This document shows, piece by piece, positions 10,800 to 22,184 of a stretch of 64,000 nucleotides of DNA. Every line of letters begins with the position of its first letter. Positions within the stretch are counted from its first letter, which is position 1. Location: the NCBI GenBank assembly GCA_034440635.1, contig JAOTON010000209.1, forward strand, positions 248,001 through 312,000, read 5' to 3'. Both the position numbers and the translations under genes were made by a program. Below the pieces are notes generated by a model that had not been told where the DNA came from, did no database searches, and saw nothing but the letters and a program-made list of their open reading frames with translations. The DNA is from Lepas anatifera (Eukaryota > Arthropoda > Thecostraca > Lepadidae).

Positions 10800-12300
10800 C
10801 ATATATTTACCAAGACTTATTACTAGAATACGTTAAATGTGAACTTAAACGAGACTGACGATCGATGGTGAGAGGATGCATTCGAATGATTGACGATAAG
10901 ACGGAACCCAAGGAACACAAAGTAAGACAACAGCAAAAGAAACTCTAACACAACTACTCTTCATGTCCACCGCCTTGTGTGCGAAGAATAGTATCAGCTT
11001 CAGTGGAGTACTCAAACTCTACTGCTGTGTCTTCAATCTTCATCATGACTAATTTGAAACAAAGCAAGTTGATGATGCTGGTGCTGGAGGAAAGGTTGGC
11101 CTAAACTGTCTGAGAAATGGTGACTGACTTCGGAGGCAGCCTCGGTCTAATGCTGGGAATATTCTTGCTCAACACTGTGCGCATGCCGAAGAAGGCCAAC
11201 AAGTTATGACAGTTTTAACAGGTTGTGACAGTGTATGACAGGTTACGGCCAATAGGGTAAAACAGACATCATATTATGGTATCATAATAGAGTAATCCTG
11301 AGAAGTCGGAATAGATAAGAGTGACTTATTTCCTTAGCACTCAGTTGCTGTAGCCTCACATCCACCTCTGTGACGCCCTCTGCCCATGCATATGCATAAT
11401 CACATCTGAAAACGCGCCAGTGCTGCTTGCAAAAGTGGACCTCACTCCGCTTTTATTCTGGTATTGATTTGCGATATCACATCAGCAGATATGGGTTACA
11501 CGGGGAAGTGAAATCGAATGCGTAAAAACCTATATGAAAATACAAGCGAGCAACACGCGCATAAAGATCAAGAAACTTAACTATTACTGAAATAGTGAAG
11601 TGGCAAAAAACAGAGGCACTGGCAAGACATGGAAGAGCCTTGCAGTCCTAGGATGTTCAATTTCAAGCAGAAAATATCATAAACTAGATGACACCGTATT
11701 TCATCCATAAAAATGTCATGAACTAGATGACACCGTATTACCTATTGTCTCCAACAATCGACCTATGGAAACAAGCACGGTATCCGATTGGTGCATCCAA
11801 CAGAAACATTAATGCTAAGAAACTGTAAGTTTAATATCCAACAGTATGGATCAAGCACATGCTACTACCCCTCGTAACTGCTGACACATTACGCACCTCT
11901 GAAAGCGTGGAACACTCGCGCTTACTCCAGAAGCTAGGGTGGAATGGTATAGACCAACACTGATTCAAGGACTGGCTAACAAATGGCCTCTGCAGCTGAA
12001 GCGCCCTAAAACTCCTTATAATATTTTACCATTCAAACTGTTCTCAATAATGTTACCGATGACTTTGCTGAACCAAGAACGCACCCTGCACAACAATAGT
12101 CTGTTTTCGAATTAGATCCTCCTTATGTACCGAACAATAGCTCTGATCCTGGTCAATAGAATACCTCAAAACTTTCCAAACACTCTGCAGCCCAATTTAG
12201 TTTTAGGAAACATCAGCAAGTTTCAAAATCTTGTCGCAAACCGTTTGGAAATAGCTTGGAAAAACTTGGCTGGTAATTCCGCCCCTTGACAGAAATACAG
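10800..12300. other. Region without recognised gene
   Basis: I see no convincing coding frame, RNA gene or intact transposon. A short direct duplication, AACTAGATGACACCGTATT, occurs twice at about 11683-11740. Confidence 0.4.
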
Positions 12301-12304
12301 TTAA

Positions 12305-13417
12305 CCCTCGCGCGCGAGTGGAAGTGTTTGAACACGCCTTTCAGGATCAAATAAAGTGACCTCAATCAAGAAGGCTTCAAGGGATGCTAGTGAAAACTGG
12401 TCTTGATAAAACAATAGAGGGTCCTGATATTCATATCACATAATATGGCCACTATTCAAAGTAAGATGCAGCAACAATATTTTTATATCGATGACCAGGT
12501 GGCCAGGTGCGGGTCATGACCTCCGCAAGAAGTCCATGAGGAAAGCTGCACTGACCGAGAAATGACCCTTCTCCTGTAGATTCGGTCTAGAACAACTTCC
12601 AACAAAAAAATCGTATAATCCACCACCACTCCCAAGGCTCGTGTTGCAAGTTTGGACCTGTGCTTTCTGAAGGGTCATGTAGGACTACTTAAACAGGCTG
12701 TCTGATTTGGATTAACACGTTCAGTGGAGGGCGGTCGTAAATTTCCTCTCCGCCTATTTTCCAAGGTGGCCGGAGAACCATTCACGGCCAGGAAATGCCA
12801 CTGAGCTGGGTTTTTGGGCATTCATGAGCACGCCGATTAGTGAACGAATTTAGAAAAAGGTCTATAATGTGTTGACCTATAGGCTTTAACACGCATATTG
12901 ACGAGGGGTGGTTACCCCCCCTCCCCCGGTCAATACTAATGCTCAGAGCCAATAGGTCATCAGCACGACCAATATTTTACGACCTTGTGTGACCTTAAAG
13001 ATATTGACCTAGGTTAATGGAATTCGGATGGGATGTAGATTACCATCGCCCCTACACACACTTCCAAACATAAGTTTTTCCAATCTTCTTGGTTTTAGAG
13101 ATATTAGACAAGGAGTGGGGGGCACTTTAGGACTCCCCTCCTCTCCAATGCACGTTGACGCCAGAACCCTGTCCACTGTGCGTGTCATTAAGTTCGCAGG
13201 GAAAGGACAAGCAATAGCAGTGTAAGCAAGTATCACCACCCGTGTTACAAGTGCGTTGCGCCAATGTGTAATGAGGTGTCCGAACAGGCAATAGGTGTAG
13301 GGACATCCAATATATTGGGGAAGGTATATTTTAAATGTGGTTCTTTCCAAAAAACACCGTAAGGTCAATGGTGAGGATACTGAACATTGGGGGCCTTGGC
13401 CCCTGGCCCCACTGTTC
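12305..13417 (+). repeat. Composite of TTAA-type repeat relics (C-like then H-like)
   Basis: A C-type left end, CCCTCGCGCGCGAGTGG then GTGTTTGAACACG, follows TTAA at 12301-12304. Its body runs to about 12700. A second TTAA at 12886-12889 is followed by CACGCATATTGACG and family H sequence like that at 8380-8610. Right ends are not clear. Scattered AGGTCA hexamers are present. The region is probably two or three old, partly deleted elements. Confidence 0.45.
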
Positions 13418-13451
13418 ATTAACCAATGGAGCAGAGTCAGATAGACATTAA

Positions 13452-14195
13452 CACGTGCATTGATGGGGACGGGTACCCATCCCCTCGGTCTTTTTAGATA
13501 GAATAAAAACGGAAGCGCGCAGCGCCGCTATAGCTTGCATACCTTTGCTCTGCTCGTTTTAGAACTTTGGACACAATTTTAAGGTTTGGTCATCTCAGCT
13601 CAGGTCACCAGTGCGAGACAAGTAAACTCACCTTAAAAAGGAAGAAATCATAAGTCAGAGCAGGGTAGACCTACCCGATTGAAACTCATATCACATAATG
13701 GCCCGCCGGAGTTCTGTAGAACATGTTCCGGTATTTATTATATCGATGACCTAAGGTTAGGCACGAGCTATGACCTCTCCATTGGAAAAAAGATTAAATG
13801 TTTTAAACTAAATAACTTAGTAATATATGGTTATGGAGCATTTATTTTAACGGCATTAGGACTGCCTCATACTTGCGGTTCTAATGATATGCATTTGTGC
13901 CTAATTTTACCTTGACCTGGCCTCAGGTCAGGCCAAATATTTGATTTAACCTGATTTGACCCAGGAAGGTCATATTATCTATAATTTGTCGTGCTGCAAG
14001 GATTCCAATGGTCTAGATTATTTTGTTCTGTCTTTACTAGTTCCGGTGTAATGACTGAAAACCTTCACGGACATCTATAGCCTCTACAGCTGTAGTGCCC
14101 TAAAATCATCATCGACTGAAAACCTTCGTCTACATGGTACCCAATGATGGCATGCCTTGACCTCTAGTGACCTCAAATGTGACCTGACAAAAAAT
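13452..14195 (+). mobile_element. Family B element, 3'-truncated copy
   Basis: After TTAA (13448-13451) it starts CACGTGCATTGATGGGG. It matches B1 through the run TTGACCTGGCCTCAGGTCAG and the final CTAGTGACCTCAAATGTGAC, then stops without the right inverted repeat. The orientation is as B1. Confidence 0.7.
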
Positions 14196-14713
14196 AGTTC
14201 AGGCTGTCAGGGCCTTCCTCCTGAATATGAGAAGTGTTCGCATACTCTAGAAAATATACAATTATACATTCTAAGGCGAGGTACTCATTGAAACACACGT
14301 TGCGTTACCGAGGAACCTGGTTCGAAAATAAAATGTACTAGTATCAAGAAAAAGCAAAGTGGTCTCAAATTAGAGGTGCTTTTAAACCAGGAAAAACACT
14401 AGCTTGCAACCACTTTTAAATGCAATATACCACCTTCGTGCAAATCCAGACTGTGTGGTTTTAGGGGCAATCTATTTGGAAAATATTGAATTGGGCCTCA
14501 TTTCGGCCAAAAATGGCCAATAGGCCTAATATGTCGTTTTCTTTAGTATTTTATCCCTTAACATTGAAACATCTCTGAATACACGTGCCGTTAAATTGGC
14601 TTATGAGCTGGTAATGCTGTTTACCATATGCCGAGCAATGAAAATACATTGGCACGTGGAGTGTGGTAATCATTGCTGGAGTGCGGTAATTTCCGTTTAC
14701 GGCACGGCGCCGA

Positions 14714-15043
14714 TTAGCCAATCACTGAGCTGGAAATTGTTGCCGTTTCATATGCTTCTCCGTCTTTTTTCTTTGCATCGATGGGGAATGAGCAAATTAC
14801 CTCATTGAGTTCCGTCTTCTCCATTTCCAACAAGTCCTTGTTTTTTCCTAATTTTTGAACATGCTCTCGCAGACGGCTAACCCAAAAGTCCAATTTTCTT
14901 TTTGTCTCCTTGGAGCGTGCACCATCAATGAATGATTGTATTTTATTTTCAGTAGCATCTTCTTCATCTTCCGGTAGACTTAGATCGAAGAAAGGATTCC
15001 CGCAGTGATTCATTTTCTTACGCAAATTACGACTCCAGTACAA
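14714..15043 (-). pseudogene. Crypton-like / KIAA1958-QRICH1-like N-terminal domain fragment
   Basis: An open minus-strand frame with ATG at 15013 encodes an acidic start. It is followed by a block of the form NK-x-K-RKLDFWVSRLREH...LGKN...LNEVICSF...KKDGEAYETATISS. This pattern (RKT..DV..F..W, then PPEELN, then F..RKKDG.EYEP.TL.S) is the domain found upstream of tyrosine-recombinase-like sequences in Crypton-derived KIAA1958, QRICH1 and ZMYM proteins. The frame ends right after this domain and no recombinase follows, so this is a fragment. The family call is from pattern memory. TTAA-family element E1 abuts the start. Confidence 0.55.
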
Positions 15044-15059
15044 TACAACAATGAATTAC

Positions 15060-15852
15060 AGGGAGGTACGCGAAAAAACTATTATTGTGGTTTCTTGCTA
15101 TTTGAAAAATCCTGATAACGAAACTATGAATTATTTTTGCATCTTCGGCAAAATTTTGGGAGGCCACTTACTTATTATCGAAATAGGTTAACAGTTTCCA
15201 TAAAACGCCCATCACTTAGCCATGCCCATACTCATCACTGACTTTTCGAAAACTATTTAAAGTTGAAAAGTAATGTTTTTTTATAATACAAATACCTGTT
15301 CTCCTGTATTTGTATTTGAATTAATTTTAAAAAGCTTTTAAAAACTATAAAATGAATGAATTTGCCCTAGAAACGGAAAAAACATAATTTACTCAAGTCT
15401 TCAGCGGTTTCGTACCTCGGGTCTTGAGTCATTTTCTGCTTCGGCCCCAGGATGACAAAACTTTTGCGTCAGATAGGTCACGTGACCCCGGTTTGAGAAT
15501 TCCTAGACTTCTGATTGGTTAATTGTGATTTCTTTTAGGCCCTATATTTCTGTTTCAAAACAGTTTTGGAATGTTGTTTTTCTAAAGTAATTTTCTTCTG
15601 TAGTAGTCCAAAGTTCTACATCACTGTTTAGGATAGATATGACCTAATTCTTAGAGAAATTGATAGTCTTAGCCGTGTGTACGTCATATACATCGATATG
15701 AGGTGTACCAGTAAAGTCCTCTAGAAATGTCGACTTTGAGAGCAATTTTAAGGCATTTGCAGGCCGAATTCGCAAAAATGAGAATAGGACTTCTGAAACA
15801 ACTTTTTGTAACCTTTTGATATAGCCAATCAAATTGTTTCGCGTATCTCCCT
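15060..15852. mobile_element. TTAA-flanked non-autonomous element, family E copy E1
   Basis: A 793-bp unit with inverted ends AGGGAGGTACGCGAAAAA and TTTCGCGTATCTCCCT. Flanks are a decayed TTAC (15056-15059) and TTAA (15853-15856). It aligns along its length with E2 at 45368-46144, sharing for example TTATTATCGAAATAGGTTAA and the GGTCACGTGACCCC block. Few AGGTCA hexamers are present, unlike families A, B and G. Confidence 0.8.
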
Positions 15853-15921
15853 TTAACGTGTGTGAACTGATGTGTGAACAACAAACGGCTATGGTAAATA
15901 CATTACTGAAACTCTGCTGTG

Positions 15922-16013
15922 TATGAATTTTTTGCTCGAGTTGTTTTCAAAAGTTACCGCACTCGCTACGCTCGTGCCGTAACTTCTGAAAACAACTCAA
16001 CCAAAAAATTCAT
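15922..16013. ncRNA. Long imperfect hairpin, pre-miRNA-like or foldback remnant
   Basis: About 40-nt arms begin GAATTTTTTGCTCGAGTTG and end in the inverse CAACTCAACCAAAAAATTC. They pair with about four mismatches around the loop region CACTCGCTACGCTCGTG. The size suits a pre-miRNA, but transposon-derived foldbacks look the same and no expression evidence exists. Confidence 0.3.
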
Positions 16014-16325
16014 ATACCAGCATCGTTCGGTAATTAAAAATGACAGATTGAACACGTTAAGTTTGCGTCAAAATGTATACGAATGCAATGCATAATTTCT
16101 AGTTAAAAGTGGTTACCATTAGGACCCAATGTGACATCTATTAATTTATTAAATTTGTATTGATGTATTAAAATATATTTCGTGCTTCAAACTAGCAAAT
16201 AAAGCAAGTTATACGCATTAATAATCGATAGTACTAAAACCATGTTTAGAACGTGGGTTTTATGGATGTCCAAGTAAGAGATATTTGTCCTGCCGTCTTG
16301 TCCTGGATTGGACAAGAATCATGAA

Positions 16326-17342
16326 CCCTTGCCTCACGGGGTTAGCATCTATATCCTCTAAGGTTTTTCCAGTAAAACAAAAAACGGCACGGCACAGCAC
16401 TGCGGTTGGGGGCTTTACCTCTCACCCCATAAGTTTCCCAACAGCCATGTCATTTGCTTACCGTGAATCATGCTAGCTTAGGTCACCAGGCGAGGTCAAA
16501 CAAGGTGACTTCACTTCAACTTTTAAGCTCTACCAGAGCTACACTTTCAGACCAATCGATTTGAAACTTTCTAAACCTGATGACTCTTTTGGGGTCAACA
16601 AAATATATGTCTGAGGTTTTTCGATTTCGGGACCTGGGGTTGGTTCACGAGGTGACCTCTCCCATTGGAAGAGCGTGGAACAAACTGTGTTGTGCTGTAA
16701 AAGTCACAAAAATGATTGCGAAGCTCAGAAATGTAAAACAAATATTGGGCACCCTTCCACGGATTGCAGGGTCAATATTTGCCCCTTAAATAATCTGAGG
16801 TCATCACAGGTCACCAGAGGTCAAAAACATTATATTGATGATAACTTCTGATGTAACCAACTTAGGGTGTTGAATTAAACGTCATCGTGTTGTCCCGTCA
16901 CTGGCTTTCATTTGATGTATATACTTACCACTTTGTTACCTCCTTGATCCCAGGTCGTTAGGTCAAGAGGTGTCCTCTGGAGGTCAGACCCCTGAGCAGA
17001 AGGTTATTGTTTTCCAGATAATGGAGAAAGCCCTCGTATTTTCGTATAAAATTTACTTTACCAGACTTTAATAGCTCTAATGGCATGTGAGCTATGTTCA
17101 TTTGTCTTTAGCTGTACATTTTTTGTGGAAATGACCCGACCCAACATACATTAACCTCTGGATGTCAAACCATTGACCTGAGGGCTAAAACATGCGAAAT
17201 AAGCCCAATACTGAATTCACGTGAGCTTTCCATTGCACTTCACAGATTTGCATTAACCCTCATATTTTCGGAGTTAGAGAGGGGCCATCTATGCCCTCCG
17301 GTGGGGCGAAGGTGGCACCGGACCCCTCCCGAAGGCGGAGGT
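16326..17342 (-). mobile_element. Family A element, copy A3, diverged
   Basis: Reverse orientation. The left end CCCTTGCCTCACGGGG follows a decayed TGAA. The interior has the family A blocks, for example TTTAAGCTCTACCAGAGCTAC and AATAGCTCTAATGGCAT. The right end GGTGGGGCGAAGGTGGCACC runs into degraded sequence at about 17342. Many substitutions and loss of the terminal TTAA mark it as older than A2 and A7. Confidence 0.75.
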
Positions 17343-18440
17343 CCTGCCAGTGGCGTCCCTTGAACATTATGACAGCCTAGGCACGATTGGCTTAGAGGCA
17401 AGGACGTCGCCCAGGCTTTTTACCAGATAGTGGACAGGGGCGGATCAAGCCGGTCGGCTGGAGAGGAAGTCGATGAGCAAAAATAATATTTATGTTTAAA
17501 TGTTTAACATTTTAAAAATTCAACAAAAAACATTTCACGGTGGATTGCAGAAACGGTTATGCGGCAGTATATGAAGTATGAAGGTACAAGGCAAAATTCA
17601 AGAGGGATAGGTAGGTAGGTAAGTAAGTCGGGAAGGACAAGTTGCTCACGAGAGCTTCCCATTTCGAGGACGGCTTCGGCACTTCATTTTTTATGACGTC
17701 CAATTTCTTGCGTACGATTTATTTGTGAACAGGTATTTTTTGTCAAATTTCATCCTCTAGATTTTGTGCCATGACTCACGTCCTTCATAAGGGCTTCACG
17801 AATTAAATATCGTGCTAATAATTATATAATAACTGTCCCGCACTAGAGAAGGCTAGAAATCCGCGAATACAAAAATGTCAATAAACGAATCCGCTGTAAT
17901 CAAGGTCCTAAGACGGGACGTCGAACGTGCTTCAAATACCGCATTAAAGAGCTGCTATGGCATGGCTCGTTTGCTGATTTAACTAGTCAGTACTCGCGTC
18001 CCAATGAATGATGTTTTAGAGATGTCAATAAAAAACACACTTCAGATTTGCCACAAGGTTAGGCAGACTTAGCGGAATCGCGAAATGCCTTATCTCATAT
18101 TTTTTACGGTATGAGCCGCGAACATGGATTGTCAGAGATGCGAATCATCGGCTCTTTGACCCAGTCATCCGAAAAGGAATATTCTCTGTAGCTTACACAT
18201 CAATTCAAATTAGATTTGTTCCACGTAAAATACATACCTACTTCGACATTTAAAAGTAGCTAGGCAGTGCCTAAGGTGCCTTTATGGAAGCGTCGAAACT
18301 GGGTTCTACCCCGGTAAGGCAAAAGTGGTACCAGAACCGCGTTGGGACGCGTGTTGGAAGGGAAATGGAAAGCAGGAAAAGAATCGTTATAATTATGTGT
18401 TCCAAGTCTGCCGTTCGGGATTCTACTGCAATGGAACTTC
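17343..18440. other. Region without recognised gene; hAT-like end fragment
   Basis: A fragment with CAGGGGCGGATCAAGCCGGT at about 17426-17445 resembles one end of the hAT-like family D. Nothing else is recognised to 18440. Confidence 0.4.
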
Positions 18441-18448
18441 CCTGGAAC

Positions 18449-18456
18449 TATAAAAG
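18449..18456 (+). promoter_or_regulatory. Strong TATA box, TATAAAAG
   Basis: TATAAAAG at 18449-18456, within GAACTATAAAAGGGC, is a near-ideal TATA box. It lies about 215 bp upstream of a perfect splice donor, which suggests a Pol II promoter on the plus strand starting near 18480. No TCAGT initiator is seen at the right spacing. Confidence 0.5.
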
Positions 18457-18479
18457 GGCAATTAATCTCTAACAGCAGC

Positions 18480-18666
18480 ATCCATGGGGAGATATCAGCT
18501 CTCCAATTGGAAAGGAGGAGCACTCGGAAGAGTGCCACCTTGTTGTATCTGATTCGCTTGCGTACATCAGCGAGAACAAACCTTTGCGCTTACGAACACA
18601 AGCGCTAATGAATATTTCTGCTTGTCGACTTAAGTTTTTGCGAGACTCGGCTCACGAAACCTATCA
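18480..18666 (+). other. Possible orphan 5' exon ending in a strong splice donor
   Basis: From an expected start about 30 bp after the TATA box, the sequence runs to CTATCA|GTAAGTATAC, a donor with nearly full consensus. A short ATG frame opens at 18608 and stays open to the donor (about 20 codons); an upstream ATG near 18482 closes early. No downstream exon was recognised, so the gene is unknown. Confidence 0.35.
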
Positions 18667-19149
18667 GTAAGTATACTGTAATTTCATTAAATATAAAAAT
18701 TATACATCTCTAGTATCATTTGATACGATGTAGGTTTCCTATGTCCTCGAATAAAAGTTGTATGCATAGTTTTAAGAACGCGACAAATATTTTCCTCGGA
18801 AATATTGATATTTTCCCATAACATAATACGACCAATGTTGATGCCGCTAGTACTGCTCTCCACACAGGAGCGCAAATATTTTAATTGTAAAAATTTCCTC
18901 CACAGTAAGTGCCGGAATTGTTTCCCCCTACACTAAACTTTCCGGCTAAATCCGCGCCTGTGTAAAGTGCACCCTAGGTAGCATTTTCAGATACAGCCCA
19001 AATACTCAAAATTGGTCTCCCATTCACGATTGTCACCTGGCTGGGTCTGTCTCCTTCCAGTAAAAATTCCAAGGCAACGATCCTGCAATAGACGTAAACG
19101 TTAATGTTTAAATGCTATTTTCGACTGCAATGATAATATGAAAGCCAAC

Positions 19150-19410
19150 GAAGTGTTTATCCTGAAATGCTGAACGAGTTCTAGATTTGGTAGAGGAGCA
19201 ATTTATGATGGACGATCTGGAAAGCAGAGGGTAATCAAGACACAGAACGTCTAGTTGAGACCTGAAGATATCAAGTCCAATTACTGTTTTTAGAAGGGTT
19301 ACTAAATTCGCTTCGCAGGATCGGCGTGGGACAGAACCGTGTTGTTTCTCGGCTAGAACGGTTTCCACACGCGTAAGACGCATTTGGAAAACGCGTATTT
19401 CCATGACTTT
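19150..19410 (-). pseudogene. Non-LTR retrotransposon reverse-transcriptase fragment
   Basis: The minus-strand frame contains KVMEIRVF, then EKQHGSVPRRSCEANLVTLL, then LDVLCLDY. These match the order of RT motifs in Jockey/CR1-like LINEs (K-x-x-E...QHGF.P.RSC..NLL...VD..YLDF.KAFD). The catalytic YADD region and the rest of the element are absent. Only about 90 codons survive. Confidence 0.6.
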
Positions 19411-19429
19411 GCCGAACAGCAGGAGGAGT

Positions 19430-20274
19430 GAAACACTGCGATAATTTTCGAGGGAGTTTCGTGAACCTTACCGCAGGGCACAGTGACGTTCAAACATTGT
19501 TGTGCGCAATCCACCTAAGAACGCTCCGGATCAGTTCCGGTGATCACGACAAATTTGTAGACCACGTCTGGCAGCAATATCGTGAAGTTGCGTCAAAACA
19601 GTCTCTTTCAGTCCGGTCCTGCTTGGTTTGTTCTCAAATACAGCCAATTACCTGGGTACCTGGTCCAGACCGGTTTCTCCTCAAATACGGTAACATTTTT
19701 TGACACTAACGCGTCTAAGCTTTATTACCCCCTCCCCTCCAAATTGGGTCTCGATTTCCATAATGAGTAGAACAAGAAATGCCCCCCAACTGATTTTTCC
19801 TTAAAAATGCCATGCCCAGCACAGATATTCTGAGGTCAAGGTAAGAAAGACTTGTCCACTCAATGGGGCATGAACATTAGGCCCAGTCCAGGCAGGTGGC
19901 TAAAATGCCCAGTCCGTTCATCTCTGGTCTGCAGAAAGTATGAGAACAATCTAGCGGCTTGAAACGATAATTTGGCCCAGGTGACTCATTTCCCAAGACC
20001 GCCGGAGCCTCAACGGTGAAAGGCACGAGAAAAAGGACAAATTTGACCCAAAAAATATCCCCAAGAGAGGTGCAAGGGTGCAGAAAAAGTGTCATACATG
20101 GCACTAGACTATACTTATAGGTACTGTTTCACTGACATCAATTTTGTGAAGACTATGTTTTTGTTATAAACAGTTTAAGGTGGAAACAAAGTTTCGTCCC
20201 CTGATTTCCACACCGATTTTGTCCACAAAGAGTCCTACTTAGAATTGTGAAAAAGTGGAACGTTCCATTTAACC
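19430..20274. other. Region without recognised gene
   Basis: Short open frames exist on both strands (for example 19428-19703 plus), but none shows a domain, splice signal set or start context I can support. Confidence 0.35.
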
Positions 20275-20278
20275 TTAA

Positions 20279-21088
20279 TACGCGCATTGACGGGGGTCTG
20301 AGCCACCTTCACTTTGACCGGGGGCGGGTACCCCCCCTAAAATCTCGAGAACCACGCTAGTTAACGAAAAACGGTAAACGGCGTTGGGTATCCCATCCAC
20401 TTCCATCGACAATATTTGAAAATATTTTGTCAGGTCACATTTAAGGTCACTAGAGGTAAAAACATGCCGTCATAGGGATAACGTGAAAATGAAGGTTTTC
20501 GGTCATTACATCTGAATAAGTAAAGATAGAGCAAAACAACTTGAACTATATGAATCCTCGCATCAAACCGAATCGAATGATATATAATATGACATTGCTA
20601 GGTCAAATGAAGGATTTGACCTGACCTGAGCTCAGGTCAAGATAAAATTAGATTAAATCTCTATCATTAGAACCGCAAAGACAAGGCAAATCTAATGCAG
20701 TTAAAATAGACGCTCTATCACCATCCGTTAATAAGTTATTCAGCTAAAGCCACTTTTCCCATGTATTTCCAACTGACCTGACCTTAGGTCAGCGCTATCA
20801 AAAATACCGGAACATATTTTAGAGAACTCGTTGGGGCCATCATGTGATATGAGTTTCAATGGGATAAGTACATCCTGTTCCGACTTATGCTATCTTAAAC
20901 TTGTTTTGAGGTCAGGTCCCTTGACCTGTACTGGTGACCTGACCTGAGATGACCTAACCTTCAAATAATGACAAAAGTTGTAAAATGATGAGAGAAAATG
21001 TATGTTAAGTACGGCGGCGCTACGCGCCGCCGTTGTTGTGCTGTCTCCGAAAAACCCGAGGGGGTGGGTACCCCTGTCAATGCGCGTG
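20279..21088 (-). mobile_element. TTAA-flanked family B element, copy B4
   Basis: Between TTAA sites at 20275-20278 and 21089-21092, with ends TACGCGCATTGACGGGGG and CCTGTCAATGCGCGTG. It is in reverse orientation to B1 and shares its blocks, such as GGAACATATTTTAGAGAACT and the AGGTCA cluster near 20610-20640. It ends 42 bp from the stop codon of the fibrinogen-like gene, on that gene's 3' side. Confidence 0.85.
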
Positions 21089-21130
21089 TTAAAAGACAAA
21101 GAAACCAATGCTGGTTGTAAGTTGAAGATA

Positions 21131-22084
21131 TCACTGGTGGTCACCCTCGCGTAGCCAGTAGAGAACCTTGCCGGAATCCAGCTGTTTGCTCTCGGCGTTG
21201 ACCTTCTCGTTGCCGGTGTAGACGTAGTGACCATTGTCGATCCAAGGGTTGTTATCGTGCTCGTCATAACAAGCATGGGTGACGATTGTTCCGTAGAAGG
21301 TTGTTTTGTCATCACTGTTGGTGGTTAGTAACGGCGGACATCCTGCCAGACATCCAGCGTTGATCCAGGGAACACGATCCTCGATGGAATAGTCAGTGCT
21401 CCTCCAGTCGCTGAACCGCGTGACGAGTTCTGTCTCCTGGGTCCACGTTTCGGCGACCAATGAGTAAGAGCGCGGAGCCCGCCAGATTCCTCCCCACTGT
21501 TGTCTGGCATCTTCTGTCTGGGCTTCCAGCCGGTACTGGAACGTGGATCCAGCGCCCAGGAGATTGATCTGGTCGCCATACTTCAGTATGGAGTAGTTGT
21601 CTGTCAAGGTCGGATATTCTGAGTTGCGTTCGCGAACGTTGATTGCATTCCATCCTTCTTTATCCTTAGATGTGAGCAGAAGGGTCCAGCCTCCTCCATC
21701 CAGCGTTAGGTCACACATCACTGGTACGGGAATCGCTGTAAGTTTGTAGGTTCCGTCCTCGGTCTCTCCGTGGTCCCGGAGCTCGCGACAGGTGCGGCCG
21801 AACCAGCCCACCTCGCTAGTTTCATCGTATATAATTCCCGGACCTTCATCTTGCCACGTGTACAGGTGGCACATGTTATCCGACTGGCGCCAGGCGAAGG
21901 TGTCACACATGTCCTTCCTTTGGCAAAGTGCCACGCAAAGGAGGCGAGATGGCACTTTCTTGGTGTGGAAAGCAGCTTGCGAGATGGATTTGTTCTGCCG
22001 CATCCGGGCGAGGTGCGGTTTCCTATTTGGGGGACTGGATAAAGCAATGCAGAGACAAACCGTCAGAAGAATAAACACCTTCAT
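21131..22084 (-). CDS. Secreted PAN/apple plus fibrinogen-like domain protein
   Basis: A single open frame of 317 codons starts at a real ATG (22084). Residues 1-16 form a hydrophobic signal peptide. Residues about 45-75 hold four cysteines (50, 54, 60, 72) with a CDTFAW...CHLYTW pattern typical of a PAN/apple fold. From C99 the order C-x-E-L, G-x-Y-K-L, C124 and GGWTLL (131-136), with late cysteines at 245, 249 and 272 and a closing YWLRE, is that of a short fibrinogen-like C-terminal domain. Such proteins bind sugars or act as immune or adhesive lectins; the ligand here is unknown. No intron is evident. The 3' untranslated region runs within 42 bp into transposon B4. A TATA box lies at 22155-22160. 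Confidence 0.85.
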   Translation of the reverse strand: MKVFILLTVCLCIALSSPPNRKPHLARMRQNKSISQAAFHTKKVPSRLLCVALCQRKDMCDTFAWRQSDNMCHLYTWQDEGPGIIYDETSEVGWFGRTCRELRDHGETEDGTYKLTAIPVPVMCDLTLDGGGWTLLLTSKDKEGWNAINVRERNSEYPTLTDNYSILKYGDQINLLGAGSTFQYRLEAQTEDARQQWGGIWRAPRSYSLVAETWTQETELVTRFSDWRSTDYSIEDRVPWINAGCLAGCPPLLTTNSDDKTTFYGTIVTHACYDEHDNNPWIDNGHYVYTGNEKVNAESKQLDSGKVLYWLREGDHQ

Positions 22085-22154
22085 GGTTTTTCTGCTATGT
22101 TTCGACGGTATCCGTTCTAATTTCGATGCAATATTTCAGAACATAAATAAGTAC

Positions 22155-22160
22155 TTTATA
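22155..22160 (-). promoter_or_regulatory. TATA box of the fibrinogen-like gene
   Basis: On the minus strand TATAAA reads from 22160 to 22155, 71 bp upstream of the ATG. A start site about 30 bp downstream would leave a leader of about 40 nt. No clear TCAGT initiator is seen there. Confidence 0.5.
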
Positions 22161-22184
22161 ACTACCGTTCGTGTTCACTGAATG

